Source of the DNA: Gemmatimonadaceae bacterium
Lineage (GTDB): Bacteria > Gemmatimonadota > Gemmatimonadetes > Gemmatimonadales > Gemmatimonadaceae
Assembly: GCA_020846935.1 (NCBI GenBank)
Contig: JADLCY010000001.1
Span: 806,001-870,000, forward strand
DNA length: 64,000 nucleotides
Reading direction: 5' to 3'
Below are positions 8,150 to 16,060 of this stretch, piece after piece. How positions within the stretch are numbered: the stretch's first letter is position 1; the number at the start of each line of letters is the position of its first letter. The notes under the pieces are model-generated. The model was not told where the DNA came from. It saw only the letters and a list, made by a program, of their open reading frames with translations, and did not search any database. The translations under genes and the position numbers were made by a program.

Positions 8150-9225
8150 CAGACCGCCAGCGGCGTCAGACCGCCGGCAATCCGTTCACGATCCGGCTCG
8201 AGCCACGCGGGGAGCCGCAGTTCTCGACCCAGGGCCTCCGGCGCTTCATCCCTCGAAAAGCCCGGGCCGTCGGTGGCGATTTCGAGCAGGAGCCCGTCCG
8301 GATCGCGGAAGTAGATGCTCTGGAAGTAGGTGCGATCCATGACGGGAGACACGCTGACCCCCGACGAGAGCAGATGGTCGCGCCACGCAAGCTGCTCGTC
8401 GGCGTCCGCGGCCCTGAACGCGATGTGATGCGTCTGGCCGATGCCGGGACGCACGAGCCGACCGCGCGGCGGCCATCCAAAGAACGTAAGCGCGCTGTGC
8501 GGCGCGACGTCCTTGCCGTCGTACGATGCCCAGAACCAGTGCTTCACCGACGGATTGTCCTGGTTGAAGCTCTTCTTCACCAGGGCAAGCCCCAGCGCGC
8601 TGGAATAGAACTCGTCCAGGCGCGTGAGATCGGTCGTGATGGCGCTGATGTGATGGATACCCTGCAGCGCCATGTCCGCGGTGATCACCGGCACCGGCTC
8701 GGCGTGCGTTAGGCTGGCAATCGCAGCTTCGTCGCGATCGCCGCGGATCTGCGCGCCCGGTGGCAGCAGTTCCGTGCGGCCAAGCGCGTCTGCGGGTTCG
8801 TCCAGAGCGTAGCCCGGACCTCGGGTCGCGATTTCCAGGATCTGACCGTCAGGATCGGCAAAGTAGATGCTGCGGAACCATCCTCGATTGAACGGACCGC
8901 TCACCGGTACACCGGCATCCACGAGGCGCCGCTTCCACTTGAGCTGCGCTTCTGGCGTTTCGACACCAAGGGCGAGGTGGTGCACGCCGCCGACTCCCGG
9001 GCTGCCGTGCGGGAGCCCCGTCCACTCGAAGAACGTGAGAATGGTGCCCGGCGCGCCGGTCTCGTCGCCGAAATAGAGGTGGTACGATCCCGGATCGTCG
9101 AAGTTGACGGTCTGCTTCACGAGGCCGATGCCGAGCACGCCGCGGTAGAACCCGAGCGTGCGGGCGGCGTTCGACGAAACCATCGTGATGTGGTGAAAAC
9201 CGGTCGTGCGGAAACGGGGTGTCAT
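8149..9225 (-). CDS. Ring-cleaving dioxygenase, glyoxalase fold (MhqA/MhqO-like)
   Basis: The 358-residue product starts at the ATG at 9225, after a GGAG seven bases upstream. It consists of two vicinal-oxygen-chelate (glyoxalase/dioxygenase) modules: the first opens with GFHHITMVSS and closes with FADPDGQILEIATRGPG, the second opens with GIHHISAITTD and closes with FRDPDGLLLEIATDGPG. His residues at the module starts, in VGGVHHLALG and TQTHHIAF-like QTHHIAF, and the Glu of LEIAT are the usual metal ligands. Family members open catechol or hydroquinone rings and help resist quinones and electrophiles. It is followed by the esterase and preceded by the MarR gene, which presumably controls it. 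Confidence 0.88.
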   Translation of the reverse strand: MTPRFRTTGFHHITMVSSNAARTLGFYRGVLGIGLVKQTVNFDDPGSYHLYFGDETGAPGTILTFFEWTGLPHGSPGVGGVHHLALGVETPEAQLKWKRRLVDAGVPVSGPFNRGWFRSIYFADPDGQILEIATRGPGYALDEPADALGRTELLPPGAQIRGDRDEAAIASLTHAEPVPVITADMALQGIHHISAITTDLTRLDEFYSSALGLALVKKSFNQDNPSVKHWFWASYDGKDVAPHSALTFFGWPPRGRLVRPGIGQTHHIAFRAADADEQLAWRDHLLSSGVSVSPVMDRTYFQSIYFRDPDGLLLEIATDGPGFSRDEAPEALGRELRLPAWLEPDRERIAGGLTPLAV

Positions 9226-9268
9226 GATCGATTCTCCTGCGGCCGCCTGATGACGGCTCACTCAGTCG

Positions 9269-9775
9269 CTATGGGTCCGGCGCCAGTTCCGCGGCGTGTA
9301 GTCCGAGCCGCTTGAGAAGTTCTGCCGCCTGCTTCTGCTCAGTCAGCGTCAGTCCGGCGACCGCGTCGACGATCCGTCGGGCATGTCGCGGGAAGATGCG
9401 ACGGAGCAGCTTCTCGCCGTCCTTCGTCAGGGCCGCGTAGCGTGCGCGGCGATCCGTCGGACACTCCCTCCGCTCGACGAGCCCCTTCTCCACCAGTCGA
9501 TCGACAAGGAACGTGATGCCGCCGCTCGACACCAGCACCCCGCGCTGGATTTCGCCCAGCAGCCTGGGTCCCTTGTGATAGAGGTACTCGAGGACGCCGA
9601 ACTCACCCTCGCTCAGGCCCTCCGAGCGGATGTCGTCGGTCGCGAGGACATTGATCGCGGCCTGGGCCCGTGTGAGAATGACCCAGAGCCGGAGTGCGGC
9701 GTCCGTGCGTTCGTCACCGGCATCAGTGCGAGACGCTGCCGTGGAGAGGGCGGAAGAGGTTGCGGTGCGCGGCAT
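9269..9775 (-). CDS. MarR-family regulator (MhqR-like)
   Basis: This gene encodes a 168-residue winged-helix protein. After a variable N-terminus comes the MarR core: LSEGEFGVLEYLYHKG, LLGEIQRGVLVSSGGITFLV (recognition helix), VERRECPTDRRARYAALT (wing with the usual D-R-R), then a C-terminal dimerisation helix. It is first in a same-strand run with the dioxygenase and esterase, and an 18-bp palindrome lies just upstream of its start. It is probably an autoregulated repressor released by quinone-like electrophiles. The only cysteine I see is in the wing segment (RRECPTDRR), a possible sensing residue. Confidence 0.88.
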   Translation of the reverse strand: MPRTATSSALSTAASRTDAGDERTDAALRLWVILTRAQAAINVLATDDIRSEGLSEGEFGVLEYLYHKGPRLLGEIQRGVLVSSGGITFLVDRLVEKGLVERRECPTDRRARYAALTKDGEKLLRRIFPRHARRIVDAVAGLTLTEQKQAAELLKRLGLHAAELAPDP

Positions 9776-9786
9776 GAGGTCGGGTA

Positions 9787-9804
9787 TATCTTAGTACTAA
9801 GATA
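9787..9804. promoter_or_regulatory. Perfect 18-bp palindromic operator for the MarR/MhqR-like regulator
   Basis: TATCTTAGTACTAAGATA is a perfect 18-bp inverted repeat in an otherwise GC-rich region. It sits 12 bp upstream of the MarR start codon and 73 bp upstream of the divergent cupin gene. The outer TATCT/AGATA arms match what I recall of the Bacillus MhqR box. It most likely binds the MarR protein and may control both directions. If the annotated MarR start is right, it also overlaps the 5' leader. Confidence 0.75.
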
Positions 9805-9876
9805 AGGCACCCGGCGTCCACTCGCAAGGGCGGGCGCGGCCAGCTATCGTCCCCGTCCTCACCACATCGGGAGAAC

Positions 9877-10263
9877 ATGTTCATGCCGTCGCCGTCTGTC
9901 ACGCACTACCGCTGGGATGCCATGCCGATCGAGGAGGTGACGCCGATGCTCGGTCGGCGACTCATCACGGGCGACCGCATGATGCTCGCGCACGTCTACC
10001 TGAAGAAGGGCTGCATCGTCCCGCGCCACAACCACCACAACGAGCAGCTCACCTACATCATCTCCGGTGCGCTGCGGTTCTGGATCGGGGAAGACGAACG
10101 CGAAATCATCGACGTGGCCGCGGGCGAAGTGCTGCACATCCCGTCCCTGGTGTTCCACAAGGCCGAGGCGCTCGAGGACACGCTCGACGTGGACATCTTC
10201 AGTCCGCCGCGCGAGGACTGGATCAACAAGACCGACGCCTACCTGCGCGCCGGCAACAAGTAG
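9877..10263 (+). CDS. Cupin-domain protein
   Basis: A small single-domain cupin of 128 residues preceded by GGGAG six bases before the ATG. The metal-binding motif is clear: CIVPRHNHHNEQLTYIISG (His, His, Glu) and, after the strand RFWIGEDEREIIDV, the second motif GEVLHIPSLVFHKAEALED with its His. Single cupins of this type include ring-modifying dioxygenases and sugar-binding proteins, and the substrate cannot be inferred. It is divergent from the MarR-dioxygenase-esterase cluster and shares the intergenic operator, so a role in the same stress response is possible. Confidence 0.82.
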   Translation: MFMPSPSVTHYRWDAMPIEEVTPMLGRRLITGDRMMLAHVYLKKGCIVPRHNHHNEQLTYIISGALRFWIGEDEREIIDVAAGEVLHIPSLVFHKAEALEDTLDVDIFSPPREDWINKTDAYLRAGNK

Positions 10264-10294
10264 TCACCGCAAGCGCAGCGGCCGGGGGATCGCG

Positions 10295-10385
10295 CGGAGG
10301 CGTTGACGCTCCGCGCTCAGTCGTGGAATCGCCGGCGGAGGCGGTGACGCTCCGCGCTCAGTCGTGGAACCGCCGGGCGGAGGCG
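10295..10385. repeat. Tandem repeat of 41-42 bp duplicating the 3' end of the adjacent gene
   Basis: CGGAGGCG begins units at 10295, 10336 and 10378. Units one and two are nearly identical over the whole length, sharing TGACGCTCCGCGCTCAG and then TCGTGGAAYCGCCGG. The third unit is partial and lies inside the minus-strand gene ending at 10358. The shared segment includes the stop codon and last codons (RRFHD) of that gene, so the tail of the gene has been copied twice downstream. Confidence 0.7.
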
Positions 10386-10666
10386 TGCTTGACCGCGGCA
10401 CCAACACAGAGGATCAGGCCGGCGCCGGCGATCATCGCCCCCCACCTGGTCTGTGCGTCGTGGCGTTCGGCGCGCGACACCCAGGTCACACCTTTGGGCG
10501 GCGCGTCGTACGTGTTGCCAGCGAGGGCAGCGAGTTGGGCGCGGCCAATCGCAAACAGGGCGAGTCCGCTGATCAGGGTCATCGCCGCGGCAAGATCGAG
10601 CAGTCGGTCCTGCGCACGAACGGCGCGTGCGCGTCTCGGCGGAATCGTGATGTTCGTCTGCGACAT
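10358..10666 (-). CDS. Small membrane protein with two predicted helices
   Basis: The reading frame of 102 residues has a basic N-terminus (PPRRARAVRAQDR), a first hydrophobic helix (about 24-46, AAAMTLISGLALFAIGRAQL), a loop with the segment YDAPPKGVTWVSRAERH, and a second helix (about 76-92, GAMIAGAGLILCVGAAV). It is an inner-membrane hairpin with both ends probably cytoplasmic. I do not recognise a family. The 3' end is tandemly duplicated outside the gene. It is divergent from the M15 peptidase gene across a 172-bp gap. Confidence 0.6.
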   Translation of the reverse strand: MSQTNITIPPRRARAVRAQDRLLDLAAAMTLISGLALFAIGRAQLAALAGNTYDAPPKGVTWVSRAERHDAQTRWGAMIAGAGLILCVGAAVKHASARRFHD

Positions 10667-10838
10667 GATGCCCTCGGAATCGGTCCTTCAGTCCGTAGAC
10701 GAGGGTGGCGGCTTGAGGGCACGCCCTCCGGAATCGTGACGGTCGTGCCGCGGCGACGCGGTGACCGGTCATGGTGACGTATCTCCATGGCAATGCACGC
10801 GTTACCACGAGGCGCCTGGCAGCGTCCGAGAGATACCC

Positions 10839-11927
10839 ATGCCCCGCCTGTCGCGCTTCCGTCCCCTGCTCTCGCTGCCGCTGGTGATCGCCCTCGTGGT
10901 GTTCGCTTCGCGTGCGGTGTCCGGGACTCCAGTGCGCCGCGGATTGCCGTCTCCTTTCGCGGTACCGGTGGTGCACGCGGAGCTGGTGAACATGCCCACG
11001 ATCGGTCGGCGACGGATGCCTGCCATTTCCCTCGATTCGCTCGTCGGGCGCAGCGGCGACCTGCGCGTGCGGATCATGGAAGCCGACGAAACGGCGTCAT
11101 ACCCGGGGCTGGGCCGCCAGTACGGTGACGAGGCCCGGCGAGCCGGCATCCGACCGATGGACGGAGTGAGCGAAGTCCCGTTCACCTTCGTCACGATGGC
11201 GTCGTGGAGACAAAAACTCGGCAGCCACATCAACGGCTACCACGTCGGGTACTGGCCCGGCGAAGGTCGTCGGGCGGCAGCAGGCTACGAAAACCCGGCC
11301 GGGTTCATCGAGGTCACGCGCGACAACGTCGATACGCAGCTTTCGACGCATTTTCGCCTGCGGGACTTCGTGACGCACGATCAGGGATGGGTCTGGCCCA
11401 AGTACGTCGTGCTGCGCGAGGATCTGCTCGACAAGCTCGAACTGGTGCTCGACGCGCTGCAGGAGGCGGGGGTGGAAACGCGGCACGTGGTGGTGCTTTC
11501 GGGGTTCCGCTCGCCCCAATACAACACGCGCGGCGTGGGCGAAGGGATGGCGCGCTCCTCGCGCCACCAGTTCGGCGACGCGGCCGACATCATCGTCGAC
11601 GCGAACGGTGATGGCCGCATGGATGACCTGGACATGGACGGTCGGGTGACGTTTGCCGACCTGCGCGTGCTGGATCGGGCGGTGCAGCGGATCGAGCAAC
11701 GCTATCCGGAGTTGGTGGGTGGCCTCGGGCTCTACCACGAGACGGGGCCAAGCGGGCCGTTCGCCCACATCGATGTCCGCGGCACGCGCGCCCGGTGGAC
11801 GAACGCGCAGCGGCGCGGGCCGTCGCTCGCATCGGCGCGCGGCGCCGCTCCGGCGGCGGTAGCCCAGGCATCAGGGCGCTGCCGGGCAGACGGCGCGATG
11901 GCGGTCCTCTGCGGCGGGGTGGAGTAG
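10839..11927 (+). CDS. Exported D-Ala-D-Ala carboxypeptidase-like M15 peptidase with EF-hand-like insert
   Basis: A 362-residue protein with a signal-anchor/signal peptide at residues 8-28. The C-terminal half is a zinc DD-peptidase of the M15/DUF882 type: SGFRSPQYN, then the zinc motif SRHQFGDAAD (SxHxxGxAxD, His243 and Asp250) and PFAHIDVRG with His310. Between the two zinc motifs, residues 254-275 read DANGDGRMDDLDMDGRVTF, a tandem EF-hand/dockerin-like calcium loop that ordinary members lack to my knowledge. It presumably trims peptidoglycan stem peptides in the periplasm. The last 40 residues are low-complexity Ala/Arg/Gly. It is convergent with the GNAT gene. Confidence 0.85.
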   Translation: MPRLSRFRPLLSLPLVIALVVFASRAVSGTPVRRGLPSPFAVPVVHAELVNMPTIGRRRMPAISLDSLVGRSGDLRVRIMEADETASYPGLGRQYGDEARRAGIRPMDGVSEVPFTFVTMASWRQKLGSHINGYHVGYWPGEGRRAAAGYENPAGFIEVTRDNVDTQLSTHFRLRDFVTHDQGWVWPKYVVLREDLLDKLELVLDALQEAGVETRHVVVLSGFRSPQYNTRGVGEGMARSSRHQFGDAADIIVDANGDGRMDDLDMDGRVTFADLRVLDRAVQRIEQRYPELVGGLGLYHETGPSGPFAHIDVRGTRARWTNAQRRGPSLASARGAAPAAVAQASGRCRADGAMAVLCGGVE

Positions 11928-11934
11928 CCTCGCC

Positions 11935-12483
11935 TTACGCCCCGTGCACCACGGCGCCCGAGGCGGCGCCGGGTCGCAGCCTGGCATAGCACCACTCATC
12001 GGCCGCTCGACCTTCCTTGACCGCGGCGCACTTCATGGTCGCCTCCCGCGTGAAGCCGCCGCGCTCCAGGGCGCGCGCCGAGGCAGTGTTCCAGGAAAAG
12101 ACGAAGGCATTGAACCGGATGAAGTTCCACTCGGCGAACGCCCAGTCCGTGAACCCAAGGATGGCTTCGGACGCGAAGCCGCGACCCCAGAACGGCCTGC
12201 CTAACCAGTAGCCGAACTCGGCAGAGAACCGGTAGATGTCCTCGCCCGGGATGATCCCGATGGAGCCGATGGGCGCCCCGTCGAGCGCAATCGCGTAGTT
12301 GACCTGCGGCTCGCGGCTCAGTGCGCGCGTGATGAACTCGTGCGCGTCGGCCACCGCATAGGGATGCGGGAAGCGATCGCGGAGGTTGCGCCACACCTCG
12401 TAATCATCCGCCAGTGGAGCCAGCGCGGCCGCATCGTCGGTGCGCCATGACCTGATGGTGAGGCGCGTGAGGGGAAGTTCCAT
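11935..12483 (-). CDS. GNAT N-acetyltransferase, RimJ/RimL type
   Basis: Its product, 182 residues long, shows the RimJ/RimL-like acetyltransferase pattern: an N-terminal LTRLTIRSWRTDDAAALAPL, an acceptor-side IGSIGIIPGED, EFGYWLGRPFWGRGFASEAI with the acetyl-CoA pyrophosphate-binding R-G-x-A/G, and the C-terminal FNAFVFSWNTASARALERGG motif. Members acetylate ribosomal protein N-termini, antibiotics or small amines, and nothing here fixes the acceptor. It is divergent from the Tat-type small subunit gene across a 102-bp gap. Confidence 0.87.
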   Translation of the reverse strand: MELPLTRLTIRSWRTDDAAALAPLADDYEVWRNLRDRFPHPYAVADAHEFITRALSREPQVNYAIALDGAPIGSIGIIPGEDIYRFSAEFGYWLGRPFWGRGFASEAILGFTDWAFAEWNFIRFNAFVFSWNTASARALERGGFTREATMKCAAVKEGRAADEWCYARLRPGAASGAVVHGA

Positions 12484-12527
12484 GCGTGCATGCTGTCGCG
12501 CCTACCACGCGGCGTCCAGCGGGTTCC

Positions 12528-12555
12528 TTGCCATGATCGCTCGCTGCTGTACATT
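12528..12555 (+). promoter_or_regulatory. Possible sigma-70-type promoter for the oxidoreductase run
   Basis: TTGCCA (12528-12533) and TACATT (12550-12555) are separated by 16 bp, and the second hexamer is 30 bp upstream of the ATG at 12586. It is the only AT-richer patch between the divergent GNAT and small-subunit genes. The match is ordinary, so it is tentative. Confidence 0.35.
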
Positions 12556-12585
12556 AGGCCGCCTTCCGCCGTACCGAGAGGGTCG

Positions 12586-13191
12586 ATGTTCCGTACGAGT
12601 CGCCGCGCGTTCGTGGGCTGGCTCGGGGCGCTTGGCGCCCTGCTGGGCACGCGGAGGGCGCGTAGCGCCGATGTCGTGCTCCGTCAGGAGCAGCCGGAGT
12701 CCCTGCCCGCCGTGTCACTCGCCGCCCTCGCCGGCGCGGTGCTTCCATCGACGCTCGGTCCCGACGGCGCGGGGCGCGCGGCGCGCGCATTCGCCACGTG
12801 GATCGCCGAGTACCGCACCGGGAGCGAAGTGCTTCATGGCTACGGCACGGAGCAGCTGGCGTTTCTCCCCGCGGTGCCGCTTCGCGCCTGGCGGTCGCAG
12901 CTCGCTGCGCTCGACCGGGCGGCACGGGCCGCCCACGGGCGACCCTTCGGCGCGTTAGGCACGGGCGAACGGCAGGCGGTGGTGCGACGCGAGCTGGACG
13001 GCGTGCGGCCCACGACGATGCCGTCGATCGCCTCCGCCCCGCACGTGGCCCTCGCCCTGCTGGCCCACTTCTACGAATCCAGCGAGGCCACCAACCTCTG
13101 CTACGGGGTGCAGCTGAACACCAGGTCGTGCCGGCCGCTGGTCCACAACAGCCGACAGCCGCTGCCCCTCGCGCGCGGGGGCCGGACATGA
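12586..13191 (+). CDS. Tat-exported small subunit (gluconate 2-dehydrogenase subunit 3-like)
   Basis: The ATG at 12586 gives a 201-residue protein whose N-terminus, TSRRAFVGWLGALGALLGTR, is a typical twin-arginine signal. The rest is helical with LAALAGAVLPSTLGPDGAG, LPAVPLRAWRSQLAALDRAA and a C-terminal HVALALLAHFYESSEATNLCYG. This layout matches the small, Tat-exported partner of GMC-type membrane dehydrogenases (gluconate 2-dehydrogenase subunit 3 family). Its last four bases overlap the start of the GMC oxidoreductase (ATGA), which strongly supports the partnership: this subunit would carry the flavoprotein across the membrane. Confidence 0.78.
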   Translation: MFRTSRRAFVGWLGALGALLGTRRARSADVVLRQEQPESLPAVSLAALAGAVLPSTLGPDGAGRAARAFATWIAEYRTGSEVLHGYGTEQLAFLPAVPLRAWRSQLAALDRAARAAHGRPFGALGTGERQAVVRRELDGVRPTTMPSIASAPHVALALLAHFYESSEATNLCYGVQLNTRSCRPLVHNSRQPLPLARGGRT

Positions 13192-14777
13192 CGCAGCCGC
13201 GCGTGTACGAATGCGACGTGTGCATCATCGGCTCGGGGATCTCGGCGGCGATGGTGGCCGAGTCGCTGGCGCCGACCAGCGCACGCGTCATCGTCATCGA
13301 GGCCGGCGCCGAGTCACCGGACCCGGCGCAGTTTCCCCGGCTGCGGCAGCGCTTTCTGCGCTACGGAGAAAGCCCCTGGCCCCGGGATCACATCGACGGC
13401 CTCGGTCCACCGGGCATCCAGTCGCGCTCGATGTGCGTGGGCGGACTCGCCATGCACTGGGGCGGCGTCACCCCCCGGTTCTCGCCCGAAGACTTCCGGA
13501 CGCACTCGCTCTTTGGCGTCGGCTCGGACTGGCCGATCACGTATGACGACCTGGATCCCTACTATCAGCGTGCCGAGGAGCTGATGGGGATCGCTGGCGA
13601 GCAGGGGCCGGCTGCCCTCGATCCACGGAGCAAGCCGTTCCCGCTGCCGGCCATTCCGCTGACGTGGAACCTGGAAAAGCTGAAGGGATGGGCGGCCAAT
13701 GCAGGCATCCCCACCTGGAGCCAGCCGTCGGCCAAGCTGACTGTCGCGCGTGATGGTCGCGGAGCGTGCTGTCGCAACGATACGTGTTTTCCGATCTGCC
13801 CTGTGGGCGCGAAGTACTCGCCCGACATGACGTGGCGAACGCTGCGGTCCCGACGGCGCGTCGAGCTGCATGCCATGACGCTCGTCAGGCGTTTGCGACC
13901 GGCGGCGAACGGCGCGAGGATCGAAGCTGCGGAGGCCGTACGGCGCGGATCCGGAGGCGAGAGCGCGGTCGAGTACCGGGCGAAGACCTTCGTGGTGGCA
14001 GCGGGCTACATCTGGAGTGCCTACCTGCTGTTGTTGTCGCGCAGTGGGCGCTTTCCCGACGGTCTGGCGAATTCCTCGGGTCTGGTGGGGAAATACCTCA
14101 CCGGGCATCGCAATGTGCAGGCGTTCGTCTCGCTGCCGATGCAGCTCTACCCCGGCATCAACGAACAGCATTCCCTGGTGACGAAGCACTTCATGCGCAC
14201 GCCGCGCACCTCGAAGTATGTGCGGCACGACCTGCGACTCTGGGAGTCCGCCGTGGGAAGGGCCCCGCGACTCACCGACGACACCGGCGCACTCATGCTC
14301 GGCGATGCGGTCATGGCCGACTGGCAGCAACGGACGCGGGAGGGCACGGCGCGGGTACGGGCGTACTACGACGTGGTACCGGATCGCGAGAGTGCGCTCA
14401 CGCTCGACGGCGCGAAGCGGACGCCATTCGGCGATCCGGCCCCGGTGATCACCATGCGCGACGACCCCGTATCCCGCGACCTGCGCGGCTTCACCGAGGA
14501 GCACGTGCGGGTCGTCTTTGACGAGCTGGCGCGGGCCGGCAATGGCCGCGTCCTGCGATCCAACGTGGATGCGTTCCAGGATCATCCCGGCGGCGGATGC
14601 CGCATGGGGAGCGACCCGGCGCACAGTGTGGTCGACAGCTGGGGGCGAACGCACGACCACGAGAACCTGTTCGTGACCGGCGCACCGACCATCGTTTCAT
14701 CGAGCAGCGCGAACGGAACGCTCACGTTCTGCGCGCTGTCGCTGCGCACGGGTGAGGCGGTCGCACGCGGCGCGTGA
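13188..14777 (+). CDS. GMC-family FAD-dependent oxidoreductase
   Basis: A 529-residue flavoprotein. The start ATG overlaps the previous stop by 4 bp. The dinucleotide-binding motif (CDVCIIGSGISAAMVAESL) is at residues 8-26, followed by VIEAGAES, an MCVGGLAMHWGGVTPR loop typical of GMC enzymes, and the C-terminal domain with HPGGGCRMG (active-site His) and NLFVTGAPTIVSSSSANGTL. It has no signal of its own, so export would depend on the Tat partner just upstream. Likely it oxidises sugars or alcohols in the periplasm and passes electrons to a quinone or cytochrome. Four Cys in one segment (GACCRNDTCFPICPVG) could bind a cofactor or form disulfides. Confidence 0.87.
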   Translation: MTQPRVYECDVCIIGSGISAAMVAESLAPTSARVIVIEAGAESPDPAQFPRLRQRFLRYGESPWPRDHIDGLGPPGIQSRSMCVGGLAMHWGGVTPRFSPEDFRTHSLFGVGSDWPITYDDLDPYYQRAEELMGIAGEQGPAALDPRSKPFPLPAIPLTWNLEKLKGWAANAGIPTWSQPSAKLTVARDGRGACCRNDTCFPICPVGAKYSPDMTWRTLRSRRRVELHAMTLVRRLRPAANGARIEAAEAVRRGSGGESAVEYRAKTFVVAAGYIWSAYLLLLSRSGRFPDGLANSSGLVGKYLTGHRNVQAFVSLPMQLYPGINEQHSLVTKHFMRTPRTSKYVRHDLRLWESAVGRAPRLTDDTGALMLGDAVMADWQQRTREGTARVRAYYDVVPDRESALTLDGAKRTPFGDPAPVITMRDDPVSRDLRGFTEEHVRVVFDELARAGNGRVLRSNVDAFQDHPGGGCRMGSDPAHSVVDSWGRTHDHENLFVTGAPTIVSSSSANGTLTFCALSLRTGEAVARGA

Positions 14778-14833
14778 GCGGCCGTCGCAGGAGCCAGGCA
14801 GTCCGGGAAGGATCACACCTTGGGAGGGACGCA

Positions 14834-16060
14834 ATGCTTCGTTTGTGTTTGCTCGGAGTCGGGCTGGGTCTCGCGGTCGCGAGTGTCGATGCACAGCCGG
14901 TGGCGATCACGGCCGCGCGGGTGTTTGACGGTGCCGGACGCTGGATACCCAACGGCGCGGTCGTGGTCGAGGGGAAGCGCATCACAAGCGTGGGAGCGCT
15001 GCCAGCGACGTTTCGCGGCGTGCGCTATGACCTGGGCGATGCGACGCTGATGCCGGGCCTTATCGATGTGCATGCGCACCTTGCCTGGTACTTCAACAAA
15101 CAGGACCGGCTGCATACCGCGAACGACGGCGACACGCCCACCGAGTCCATGCTGGCTATCGCGGGGAACGCATGGGAGACGCTGCGGGCCGGTGTGACGA
15201 CGATCCAGAGCCCGGGATCGCCTGAAGACGCGGAGGTGCGCGGCGCGATCGGTCGTGGCTGGATTCCCGGCCCGCGCGTGCTCACGTCGCTCGGCTCCAT
15301 CAATGAAAACGCCGGCACGCCGGCGCAGATCCGTGAGCGGGTGCGCACGTTCAGGCAGCGGGGAGCCGACCTGATCAAGCTGTTCGCCTCGAAGAGCATC
15401 CGGGACGGTGGCGCGCCGACGATGACGTTCGAGCAGGTGCAGGCGGCGTGCGATGAGGCCCACGCGCTGGGGCTTCGGGTGCTGGTGCATGCCCACGCCA
15501 GCGACGCGATGAACATCGCCTCGCGGGCGCGATGCGATCAGATCGAACACGGCATGCTCTCCGACCAGGCCGCGCTCGACGTCGCGGCGGCCAACGGCGT
15601 CTACCTGTCGCCGCAGTGCAGCCTGGTGATCGAGAACTACCTGCAGAACCGCCGCAAGTTCGAGGGCATCGGCAACTACAACGAGGAGGGCTTTGCCGCG
15701 ATGCGCAACAGCGAAGCGGCGCGCATCACCACCATCCGCAATGCGGTACGCACCAAGGGGCTCAAGGTGGTGTTTGGTACCGACGCCGTGGCCGGCGCAC
15801 ACGGGCGCAACGCCGAGGAACTGGTGTGCCGGGTGCAGCGCGGCGGGCAGTCGGTGGCTGACGCACTGGCATCGGCACAATCGGTGGCCGCCGAGTCGAT
15901 GCGGCTGGCAGATTCGCTGGGAACGTTGCGCGCCGGCCTGCTGGCCGACGTGATCGCGGTGCCTGGGGACGTGCGTCAGGACATCACTGCGCTCCTGCGT
16001 GTTCGGTTCGTGATGAAGGACGGTGTGGTCTACCGGAACGAGCCGGGAGCGCGGCGATGA
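14834..16060 (+). CDS. Exported amidohydrolase
   Basis: The 408-residue product starts at the ATG at 14834 behind a strong GGGAGGG ribosome binding site. A signal peptide (about residues 1-20, ending VDAQP) precedes the amidohydrolase fold: MPGLIDVHAHLAW, a lysine in ADLIKLFASKS, VLVHAHASDAMN, IEHGMLS and VFGTDAVAG. The metal ligands and closing beta-sandwich (AGLLADVIAVPGD) are intact. It follows the GMC gene by 56 bp and overlaps the PQQ dehydrogenase start, so it belongs to the same run. Substrate unknown; it is a distant paralogue of the genes at 6041 and 22282. Confidence 0.87.
   Translation: MLRLCLLGVGLGLAVASVDAQPVAITAARVFDGAGRWIPNGAVVVEGKRITSVGALPATFRGVRYDLGDATLMPGLIDVHAHLAWYFNKQDRLHTANDGDTPTESMLAIAGNAWETLRAGVTTIQSPGSPEDAEVRGAIGRGWIPGPRVLTSLGSINENAGTPAQIRERVRTFRQRGADLIKLFASKSIRDGGAPTMTFEQVQAACDEAHALGLRVLVHAHASDAMNIASRARCDQIEHGMLSDQAALDVAAANGVYLSPQCSLVIENYLQNRRKFEGIGNYNEEGFAAMRNSEAARITTIRNAVRTKGLKVVFGTDAVAGAHGRNAEELVCRVQRGGQSVADALASAQSVAAESMRLADSLGTLRAGLLADVIAVPGDVRQDITALLRVRFVMKDGVVYRNEPGARR

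Noticed and set aside
13314-14660. Long minus-strand open frame inside the GMC oxidoreductase gene
   Set aside because: It is a shadow in a high-GC gene: no motif, biased composition, and the plus-strand protein has a complete FAD and GMC signature.
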